From positions 1-11,469 of the forward strand of contig CALGGM010000125.1 of NCBI GenBank assembly GCA_937915925.1: 11,469 bases of DNA, in the 5' to 3' direction. Made by a program: the position numbers and the translations under genes. Positions 5,197 to 11,469 of this stretch are shown one piece after another. Numbering within the stretch: the stretch's first letter is position 1; every line of letters begins with the position of its first letter. The notes under the pieces are model-generated. The model was not told the DNA's origin and searched no databases. It saw only the letters and a program-made list of their open reading frames with translations. This DNA comes from an uncultured Clostridia bacterium. Its GTDB lineage: Bacteria > Bacillota > Clostridia > Christensenellales > CAG-138.

Positions 5197-8118
5197 ATGA
5201 AAAGACGTTTGATTGCGATTTTGCTGACCGCGCTGCTGCTTCTCGGGCTTCTGCCCGCAAGCGCAGTCGCGGACGATACGCCGTGGTGGGAGCAGGACCT
5301 TTGGAGCACGGAGGTTCTTCTTACGCTCGGCGCCGCGCTTCCGACCTACAACGCCGCGGAACAGCGCTATGAGATCGGAACGCCCGAGCAGCTTCTGTAT
5401 CTTTCCGGCACATGGAAGCCGGAGGACAGCAACGGCGACGGCGCGCCGGACGCGCCGTGCAACGGCACGTATGTTCTGACGGCGGACCTTGACATGGCGC
5501 CTTTGCTTGCTTCGATCGGCGCGGTGCTGACCGAAAAGACGGGCGTCGAAACCAAGGGCTATATGCCGCCGATCGCGGGGCTTGCGGACGCGGACGAATC
5601 CGAAGGCGTGCATTGCGCATTCTTCGGCACGTTCGACGGACAGGGACATGCGATCAGAAACCTGCGCGTTGTGCGCATGGGGTACAAGTACTGCGGTCTG
5701 TTCGGCAACGTCGGACACGACTTCGGCGAAGGCTATGTGAAAAACCTTGCGATCCTCGATGCGGAGATCGTCGGGCTTGCCACCTGCGGCATCCTTGCCG
5801 GCGGCTTCTACGGCGATGCGGACAACATCATCTGCACCGGAACGATCGACTGCAAGGAGAAGAACGCGGGCGGTCTCGCAGGCAAGATCAAGCGCAACGA
5901 TAACGGCTATTACGGAATCGCGCGCAACTGCTTCATCTGGTGCGACACGCTGGTTCGCGGCGAAGGCAGTGAAAATGGCGCGGCAGGCGGCGTCTCGGCG
6001 TCCAACTCGAAGGGCGGACAGATCGTCAACTGCTTTGTCGGCGGCTCCATCCGCGTGCTCGGCGAGGACGCGGACAGCGTCGGCGGCGTCGTGGGGAATC
6101 TCAAGGGCGGCACGGCGATCGACAACAACGTCATGCTGCTGAACGTCATCGACGGCGGCGAGAACAGCCAGAACGTCGGCTTCCTCTGCGGCAGCTACAG
6201 CGGCGAATCCGGCTCGCACATTCATAACAACGCGGTGTGGGAGGGGACAAGCCTCTACGGCGGCGTGGCGAGCAGCCATCCCGAAAACGCGGCGTACACC
6301 CTCGTATCGGCAGAAACGCTTCGCGAAAAAGCGCTGTATCGCGATCAGCTCGGCTGGGACTTTGATTCGGTCTGGACGTGGGTCGGCGACGAAACGAACG
6401 GGTATCCGGTTCCTGCGCCGTTTGCCGACGCGGTCGATCTCAAAGCCCGCATCGACAAAAGCCTCACGGTCGACGAACCCGCGATCCGGCTCAGCGAGCC
6501 GATGACAAACCGCATGTACGGCGGCGAAGCGGCGTCGATCGAAGCGCTGATGCTGCTTCCGGAAGGCACGACCGTTACCGAAGCGACGCTGCATTACGGC
6601 ACGTCCAAGAAGCGCAGCGGATGCACCGAAACGCTTCCGATGACGCTTACGGAGCGGGGCGCAGGCGTGCAGTTCGAGACCGACGAGATCGGCACGTACT
6701 ATTATTACTGCTCGTTCGCTGCGGACGGAAAGACCTACACGTTCCCGACCGAGGGAACCGTGCGGCTGGATGTGGTATCCCCGACGATGCGCTTCCTGCC
6801 GGACCAGATTACGATCACGCCCGGCGCGACGGTCAACGAGATCTGCTTCAACTGGATCACCGAATCGGACGGGCTCACGGGCACGCTGTGCTACCGAAAG
6901 GCAGGCGCATCCGAATGGAGCAGGCTTGCGGTCACGGAGATCGAAACCGTGCAGGTGCGCGGCGATCACGGCACGTTCACGAGCTATTCGGCGGATCTTT
7001 CCGGACTGGAGCCGGCGACGGACTATGAGTACATGGCGGTCACGGGCGACGGGGCGGACGAGTATCGAAGCGACATTCTGACGTTCCGGACGCTGCCGGA
7101 GGGCAACGCGTTCTCGTTTGCCGTGATCTCCGATCTGCAGTCCACCAACGAAGAAGGGTATCTTCCGTTCTTCTACACGAACAGAACGTTTTTGACCGAC
7201 AAGCTGCAGCCGGACTTCATGGTCAATCTCGGCGATCTCACCGAGGACGATACCATGCAGGAATGGTCGTTCCTGTTCGACGTTGCGGGCGAAGCGCTGT
7301 CCAATCGGCTGACCGCCTATGTGGCGGGCAACCATGAAGGAAAGGGTGACGTCGTCTATTCGCACTTCAAGGGACGCACGAACCTGCCGGGCGGCATCGA
7401 GGACGAGATCCTCAAGGAGACCACGTCGAGCTTTGTCGTCGGCGATGTGTGCTTTGTCACGATCAACACCGATCCGTACTCTGGGGTCGACGGAACCGAT
7501 GCTTCCGCGGACAAGCTCAACTACTATGCAATGCAGAAGGAATGGGCGAAGCAGGTATTCGAGGCGTCGGGCTGCACGTACCGCGTGATCTTTGCGCATG
7601 CGGGGCTCGTACAGAAGGACGACGCGGCAACGGCGTTCCTGGAGCAGATGTGCGAGGAGCTGGATGTGTGCCTGTTCTTTAACGGGCATATCCATAACTA
7701 CTTCCGCGCAACGGTGGACGGCAGCGGAAACAAGGTCGACGTCGGGGAAGGAACCACCTTCGTCACGACGAGCCCGATGGGCATGAAGTTCGACGATTAC
7801 GGCGGTGAGATCGACGACGTCCTTCAGTTCCAGACGGGCGGTTCCGACGATGAACGCCAGTACATCACCTATGTCGAGGTGACGGAGGAGGGCATCACGG
7901 TTACGTCCTATCAGAGGACGAACGCCGGGGATGCAAGCCTCGCAAAGTGTGCGGACTATACGCCGATCGATACGTTCACCGTTCACAGGGAAAAGACGGC
8001 GCAAAAGGCTCCTGCGTTGCGCACCGCCGTCATTTGTGCCATTGCGGCGCTGCTGATCGTGATTGCGATCGTTGTAGGCATCCTGATTCTTCGAAAGAAG
8101 GCAGGAAAGACCAAGTAA
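5197..8118 (+). CDS. Secreted, membrane-anchored multidomain metallophosphoesterase
   Basis: This 973-residue protein has AGGAGG 8 nt before its ATG. It has a signal peptide (MKRRLIAILLTALLLLGLLP, likely cut after Ala23 or Ala25). A GLUG-type beta-helix region spans about 140-335: F-GTFDGQGH-I-NL at 143-156, then GLFG 167-170, GGLAG 225-229 and GGVVG 296-300. Two beta-sandwich regions follow. The first (about 425-525) looks Ig-like. The second (about 527-632) resembles the N-terminal domain of purple acid phosphatases and ends L-P-TDYEY...L-FRT. The calcineurin-like domain (about 638-900) has all five metal motifs: D646-L-Q648, G679-D680, G711-N-H-E714, H801 and G830-H-I-H833. A hydrophobic helix (about 943-966) followed by RKKAGKTK anchors it, leaving the catalytic domain outside the cell. 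It should hydrolyse a phosphomono- or diester, substrate unknown. There is no LPXTG motif. It is monocistronic or reached by read-through from the upstream operon. Confidence 0.9.
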   Translation: MKRRLIAILLTALLLLGLLPASAVADDTPWWEQDLWSTEVLLTLGAALPTYNAAEQRYEIGTPEQLLYLSGTWKPEDSNGDGAPDAPCNGTYVLTADLDMAPLLASIGAVLTEKTGVETKGYMPPIAGLADADESEGVHCAFFGTFDGQGHAIRNLRVVRMGYKYCGLFGNVGHDFGEGYVKNLAILDAEIVGLATCGILAGGFYGDADNIICTGTIDCKEKNAGGLAGKIKRNDNGYYGIARNCFIWCDTLVRGEGSENGAAGGVSASNSKGGQIVNCFVGGSIRVLGEDADSVGGVVGNLKGGTAIDNNVMLLNVIDGGENSQNVGFLCGSYSGESGSHIHNNAVWEGTSLYGGVASSHPENAAYTLVSAETLREKALYRDQLGWDFDSVWTWVGDETNGYPVPAPFADAVDLKARIDKSLTVDEPAIRLSEPMTNRMYGGEAASIEALMLLPEGTTVTEATLHYGTSKKRSGCTETLPMTLTERGAGVQFETDEIGTYYYYCSFAADGKTYTFPTEGTVRLDVVSPTMRFLPDQITITPGATVNEICFNWITESDGLTGTLCYRKAGASEWSRLAVTEIETVQVRGDHGTFTSYSADLSGLEPATDYEYMAVTGDGADEYRSDILTFRTLPEGNAFSFAVISDLQSTNEEGYLPFFYTNRTFLTDKLQPDFMVNLGDLTEDDTMQEWSFLFDVAGEALSNRLTAYVAGNHEGKGDVVYSHFKGRTNLPGGIEDEILKETTSSFVVGDVCFVTINTDPYSGVDGTDASADKLNYYAMQKEWAKQVFEASGCTYRVIFAHAGLVQKDDAATAFLEQMCEELDVCLFFNGHIHNYFRATVDGSGNKVDVGEGTTFVTTSPMGMKFDDYGGEIDDVLQFQTGGSDDERQYITYVEVTEEGITVTSYQRTNAGDASLAKCADYTPIDTFTVHREKTAQKAPALRTAVICAIAALLIVIAIVVGILILRKKAGKTK

Positions 8119-8123
8119 GTTTT

Positions 8124-8172
8124 TTCGACGTTTGCCGATCATTTCGGCAATCGACAAACGTCGAATCTTTTT
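8124..8172 (+). terminator. Branched intrinsic terminator after the phosphoesterase gene
   Basis: TTCGACGTTTG (8124-8134) pairs perfectly over 11 bp with CAAACGTCGAA (8155-8165), and TCTTTTT follows (8166-8172). Inside the loop CCGA (8135-8138) pairs with TCGG (8144-8147) around TCATT, giving a nested hairpin. It starts 5 nt after the stop codon. Confidence 0.8.
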
Positions 8173-8180
8173 CTAACCGT

Positions 8181-8198
8181 TCCGTAAACGTTTACGGA
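8181..8198. promoter_or_regulatory. Perfect 18-bp palindrome, candidate LacI/GalR-family operator upstream of hppA
   Basis: TCCGTAAACGTTTACGGA is an uninterrupted palindrome centred between 8189 and 8190, 62 nt before the hppA start. The core GTAAACGTTTAC, with a central CG flanked by A/T, is the style of site bound by LacI/GalR regulators such as CcpA or PurR. It does not end in a U tract, so it is not a good terminator. No convincing -35/-10 pair could be assigned around it. The binding protein is not in the window. Confidence 0.55.
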
Positions 8199-8260
8199 TA
8201 CAAAAAACGTCCTTTGCCCATGCAGAGGTTGTCATAAGAAACGAAGGGAAAGAGGTAATT

Positions 8261-10390
8261 ATGGAAACATTGTTCTGGATCGGTTTTGTAGGCGCTGCGC
8301 TTGCAGGGCTGTACGCACTCTTGCAAACCAAGAAGGTTCTGTCCTTCTCGGAGGGCACAGACAAGATGAAGCAGATTGCGGGCGCGATCCGCGAGGGCGC
8401 AAACGCGTATCTGCACCGTCAGTATAAGACCGTACTGCCGGTGTTCGCGATCATCTTCGTTGTCCTTGCGGTACTGGCATTCGCGTCAAAAGGCAGCCTG
8501 CTTTCGCAGTTCACGCCGTTCGCGTTTCTGACCGGCGGCGTCTGGTCTCTTTTAGCGGGCTTTATCGGCATGAAGATCGCAACGCACGCCAACGCGCGCA
8601 CCGCGCAGGCGGCGTCCGAGGGACTGAATCGCGGTCTTCGCGTCGCGTTCTCCGCGGGCTCTGTCATGGGCTTCACGGTCGTCGCGCTCGGCATCCTCGA
8701 CGTCACGCTCTGGTATTTCCTCCTGTATTATGTATTCGGCATTCGTGACGCCAACATGATCGGCAATATCATGGTTATGAACGGCATGGGCGCTTCGTTC
8801 ATGGCGCTGTTCGCCCGTGTCGGCGGCGGCATCTACACGAAGGCTGCGGACGTCGGTGCGGACCTCGTCGGTAAGGTCGAAAAGAAGATCCCCGAGGACG
8901 ATCCGAGAAACCCTGCGACGATCGCGGATAACGTCGGCGACAACGTCGGCGACGTCGCGGGCATGGGCGCAGACCTTTATGAATCCTACGTCGGCTCCAT
9001 CCTTGCCACATTCGCGCTTTCCGCCATCGGCGGCTACGGCTTCGCGGGCATGTTCCTGCCGCTGATGCTTGCCGTTTCCGGCATCATCTGTTCGATCATC
9101 GGCGCGCAGCTCGTGCGTGTCAAGGAGAACGCAAGCCAGAAGACGCTGTTGAGAACGCTTCGCACCGGCACGTATACCGCTGCGATCCTTTCCGCAATCG
9201 CGGCGCTGCCGCTCACCTATTTCATCTTCCGCGACATCGAAGGCGCGAGATGGTGGGGGATCTACATCGCGATCCTCGCGGGTCTCATCTCGGGCTGTCT
9301 GATCGGCTTCTTCACGGAGTACTTCACCTCCGAGTCCTATCGCCCGACGCGTGACCTCGCGGCAACGTCGCAGACCGGTTACGCGACGATCGTCATCGGC
9401 GGCATTTCGCTCGGTATGGAATCGGCGCTGACCTCCATCCTGATCGTGTGCGCGGCGGTTTTGATCAGCTACTTTGCGGCAGGCGGTACGTCCGAACTCA
9501 TCGATGCAAACGGACACTTCCTGCAGTCGTTCAATCGCGGTCTTTACGGCATCGGTATCGCCGGCGTCGGCATGCTTTCCACCCTCGGCATCACGCTGGC
9601 GACCGATGCGTACGGACCGGTCGCGGACAACGCGGGCGGCATCGCGCAGATGGCGGGCATGGATCCCGTCGTGCGTGAACGCACCGACGCGCTGGATTCG
9701 CTCGGCAACACGACGGCGGCAACCGGCAAGGGCTTTGCGATCGGTTCCGCTTCGCTGACCTCGCTTGCGCTGCTTGTCTCCTATGTCAATATCATTCAGG
9801 AAAAGACCGATGCGGTGCTGAACTTCTCGGTCATCAATCCGACGGTACTCATCGGTATGTTTATCGGCGCGATGCTCGTGTTCGTCTTTGCGGCGGTCAC
9901 GATGAACGGCGTCGAACGCGCGGCGCAGTCGGTCGTCATCGAGGTGCGCCGGCAGTTCCGTGAGATTCCGGGCATTCTCGAAGGCACAGCTACCCCCGAA
10001 TACGCAAAGTGCGTTTCGATCTGCACCAAGGGCGCTCTGCGCGAGATGGTCGTTCCCGCGGTCATGGCGGTCGTGGTCCCGATTGTTGCCGGTCTGATCC
10101 TCGGACCGACGGGCGTGGTCGGACTTCTGGCGGGCGTCTCCGTTGCGGGCTTTGCGGTGTCGGTGTTCATGTCGAACGCGGGCGGCGCATGGGACAATGC
10201 AAAGAAGTACATCGAAGAGGGTCACTTCGGCGGCAAGGGCAGCAAGCCCCATAAGGCGTCCGTCGTCGGCGATACCATCGGCGACCCGTTCAAGGATACG
10301 TCCGGTCCGTCTCTGAACATCCTTATCAAGCTCTGCGCGACCGTTTCGATCGTCTTCTCCGGTCTGATCGCGCTGATCCACCTGCTGTAA
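8261..10390 (+). CDS. hppA: K+-dependent membrane-bound ion-pumping pyrophosphatase
   Basis: This 709-residue polytopic enzyme hydrolyses cytoplasmic pyrophosphate and uses the energy to export Na+ and/or H+. All family signatures are present: DVGADLVGKVE (197-207), EDDPRNP (212-218), DNVGDNVGDVAG (223-234), AWDNAKKYIE (643-652) and GDTIGDPFKDTSGPS (670-684). These carry the Asp/Lys residues that bind Mg-pyrophosphate. The GNTTAATGKG motif has Ala486 and Gly489 where K+-independent enzymes carry Lys and Thr, so this is the K+-dependent class. Glu241, three residues after Asp238 in GADLYESY, sits at the gate-Glu position of Na+-pumping bacterial enzymes, so Na+ transport is likely but not proven. 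Length and about 16 hydrophobic segments match the family. A modest AGAGG (8251-8255) precedes the ATG. The leader is 142 nt and contains the preceding gene's terminator and a palindromic operator candidate, so the gene probably has its own promoter. Confidence 0.97.
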   Translation: METLFWIGFVGAALAGLYALLQTKKVLSFSEGTDKMKQIAGAIREGANAYLHRQYKTVLPVFAIIFVVLAVLAFASKGSLLSQFTPFAFLTGGVWSLLAGFIGMKIATHANARTAQAASEGLNRGLRVAFSAGSVMGFTVVALGILDVTLWYFLLYYVFGIRDANMIGNIMVMNGMGASFMALFARVGGGIYTKAADVGADLVGKVEKKIPEDDPRNPATIADNVGDNVGDVAGMGADLYESYVGSILATFALSAIGGYGFAGMFLPLMLAVSGIICSIIGAQLVRVKENASQKTLLRTLRTGTYTAAILSAIAALPLTYFIFRDIEGARWWGIYIAILAGLISGCLIGFFTEYFTSESYRPTRDLAATSQTGYATIVIGGISLGMESALTSILIVCAAVLISYFAAGGTSELIDANGHFLQSFNRGLYGIGIAGVGMLSTLGITLATDAYGPVADNAGGIAQMAGMDPVVRERTDALDSLGNTTAATGKGFAIGSASLTSLALLVSYVNIIQEKTDAVLNFSVINPTVLIGMFIGAMLVFVFAAVTMNGVERAAQSVVIEVRRQFREIPGILEGTATPEYAKCVSICTKGALREMVVPAVMAVVVPIVAGLILGPTGVVGLLAGVSVAGFAVSVFMSNAGGAWDNAKKYIEEGHFGGKGSKPHKASVVGDTIGDPFKDTSGPSLNILIKLCATVSIVFSGLIALIHLL

Positions 10391-10413
10391 TCCCTCCTAT
10401 TGTCGAATAGAAC

Positions 10414-10456
10414 AGTCGCAGAAGCCGCCTCGTTTCTCCGGGCGGCTTTTGCGACT
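10414..10456 (+). terminator. Intrinsic terminator of hppA
   Basis: AGTCGCAGAAGCCGCC (10414-10429) pairs with GGCGGCTTTTGCGACT (10441-10456): 16 pairs with one G-U, 11-nt loop. The functional core is probably GCCGCC/GGCGGC followed by TTTT (10447-10450), 34 nt after the hppA stop. Confidence 0.8.
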
Positions 10457-10460
10457 CCGT

Positions 10461-10492
10461 AAAGAAAGGACCGGCTGTCAATCAGCCGGTCC
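10461..10492 (-). terminator. Intrinsic terminator of iolD (minus strand)
   Basis: Read on the minus strand, GGACCGGCTG pairs perfectly with CAGCCGGTCC (10 bp, 5-nt loop; 10468-10492) and is followed by TTTCTTT (10467-10461). It lies 15 nt past the iolD stop. It is separate from the hppA terminator, so the two convergent genes each have their own. Confidence 0.8.
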
Positions 10493-10507
10493 CTTGTGAT
10501 GATTGGA

Positions 10508-11469
10508 TCAATATTTTCTCGCGTCCTTGACATGCGCAAGGTGATCTTCGTATGCGCTGAGATTCTTCGGATTCTCGGACACCTCGGTATCGCCGACGCG
10601 CCACCAGGAGCCGTATCCGTCGGTCATGGATTTCGGGAGCACGCGGATGTCGTACACGACCGGTACGCCCTCGATCGCCTTCGCCTCACGAAGCGCTTTT
10701 TTCAGCTCTTCGATCGTATGAATCGTGTATGCCTTGCAGCCGTAGCCCTCGGCGATCTTTGCGAAATCGACCGGAATAAAGCTGCCGGAATGCTTGCCGT
10801 CCTCGCCGCGGAAGCGAAGCTCGGTGCACAGCGTGTCGTTGCCGTGACCGACCTGCAGGTTGTTGATGCAGCCGAAGCTCGCGTTATTGAACACGCAGAT
10901 GTTGATCTTCTTGTGCTCCTGAACTGCCGTCAAAAGCTCGGAGTGCAGCATGATGAAGCTGCCGTCGCCGACCATGGCATATACGTCGCGATCGCCGATC
11001 GCATACTTCACGCCGAGCGCGCCGGAGATCTCATAGCCCATGCACGAATAGCCGTACTCCATGTTATACGTGTCGACGCCGCGCGCACACCACATGCGCT
11101 GCATATCGCCCGGCAACGAGCCCGCGGAGCCGATCGCAACGTCTTCGGGATCGATCGTGAAATTGATCGCGCCGAGCACGGCGGTCTGCGTGAGACAGGC
11201 GTTCATATCCTTTGCAAAACGGTGCGCGCTGAACGCGTTCGCGTCATTGATCTCGGGGATATAGTTGTCGCCGTACGCGGTGTTCTGAAGCCGCAGAAGC
11301 TCCTTTGCCCAGCGATCGCGCGCGATTTCGATCTCGTTCTCATACGGCGCGCGATAGCCGTCCAGCGCGCTCAGAAGCACCGGCAGCGCACGCTTGGCGT
11401 CCGCAACCACGGGAACCGCGTCGAGCTTCAGCGCCTGGAACGGGGACACGTTGATGTTCACGAAACGCG
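10508..11469 (-). CDS. iolD: Trihydroxycyclohexane-1,2-dione acylhydrolase, C-terminal half (5' truncated)
   Basis: IolD is the thiamine-diphosphate enzyme of myo-inositol breakdown that opens the ring of 3D-(3,5/4)-trihydroxycyclohexane-1,2-dione to 5-deoxy-D-glucuronate. About 320 of the usual 600-640 or so residues are present. The frame is open to the window edge, where it reads R-F-V-N-I-N-V-S-P-F, the conserved mid-protein segment. The GTG at 11461 is thus an internal Val, not a start. The ThDP-binding motif GDG-S...N-N (encoded at about 10969-10883) is intact, with 25 residues between GDG and the final Asn. Upstream are GSAGSLPGDMQRMW and EYGYSCMGYEISGALG, and downstream NASFGCINNLQ; all are typical of IolD. 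The catalytic Glu of the N-terminal pyrimidine-binding domain lies outside the window. Other iol genes would be expected further right. The stop TGA is at 10510-10508. Confidence 0.93.
   Translation of the reverse strand, partial: RFVNINVSPFQALKLDAVPVVADAKRALPVLLSALDGYRAPYENEIEIARDRWAKELLRLQNTAYGDNYIPEINDANAFSAHRFAKDMNACLTQTAVLGAINFTIDPEDVAIGSAGSLPGDMQRMWCARGVDTYNMEYGYSCMGYEISGALGVKYAIGDRDVYAMVGDGSFIMLHSELLTAVQEHKKINICVFNNASFGCINNLQVGHGNDTLCTELRFRGEDGKHSGSFIPVDFAKIAEGYGCKAYTIHTIEELKKALREAKAIEGVPVVYDIRVLPKSMTDGYGSWWRVGDTEVSENPKNLSAYEDHLAHVKDARKY

Noticed and set aside
5176..8157. A 993-codon open frame on the minus strand opposite the phosphoesterase gene
   Set aside because: It is in codon register with the sense gene. 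In that register a minus-strand stop needs a sense TTA, CTA or TCA codon, and these are avoided in this genome. The translated product is Arg/Val/Asp-rich with no recognisable domain, while the sense strand has a signal peptide and complete metal motifs.
8552..10381. A 609-codon open frame opposite hppA, and similar long frames at 241-1809, 2464-3036 and 3166-4455
   Set aside because: They have the same in-register shadow effect of codon bias; the sense proteins carry clear family or signal features and the antisense products do not.
11459..11461. GTG as the iolD start
   Set aside because: The frame stays open to the window edge, and the residues before it (R-F) continue the conserved IolD segment, so it is an internal valine.

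Overview
The window is GC-rich bacterial chromosome with strong AGGAGG-type ribosome binding sites, lipobox lipoproteins and short intergenic gaps. The mix of an iron/spermidine-style ABC transporter, a K+-dependent membrane pyrophosphatase and an inositol-catabolism enzyme suggests an anaerobic Gram-positive of the Clostridia (Bacillota), possibly a gut or animal-associated lineage. That placement is an inference from gene content and style; there is no rRNA or marker gene here. Codon use looks uniform throughout: sense codons TTA, CTA and TCA are so rare that long open frames appear antisense to nearly every gene. I see no mobile element, tRNA, CRISPR array or sign of recent transfer.

Region 1 (1-5169, + strand) reads as one transcription unit. 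It holds the end of an ABC transporter ATPase (TOBE domain), a solute-binding lipoprotein, a small four-helix membrane protein, a soluble ComEC-like metallo-beta-lactamase-fold hydrolase starting 3 nt after the previous stop, and a 654-residue lipoprotein built from four copies of a domain I cannot name. A clear intrinsic terminator closes it. The permease(s) and the rest of the ATPase presumably lie upstream of base 1.

Region 2 (5197-8172, + strand) is a single large secreted, membrane-anchored protein: signal peptide, GLUG-type beta-helix region, Ig-like and purple-acid-phosphatase-like beta-sandwich domains, a complete calcineurin-type metallophosphoesterase domain and a C-terminal membrane anchor. 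It begins 27 nt after the preceding terminator and ends in its own branched terminator. With region 1 it suggests extracytoplasmic capture and hydrolysis of a substrate that is then imported. The substrate cannot be read from the sequence.

Region 3 (8173-10456, + strand) is hppA, the ion-pumping membrane pyrophosphatase, with a K+-dependent signature. Its upstream region carries a perfect 18-bp palindrome resembling a LacI/GalR-family operator. Region 4 (10461-11469, - strand) is the C-terminal half of iolD, converging on hppA; each gene has its own terminator in the 117-bp gap.

The strongest candidates for undescribed biology are the four-repeat lipoprotein, its association with the transporter and two hydrolases, and the palindrome in front of hppA. 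No complete new system is proven by this window.
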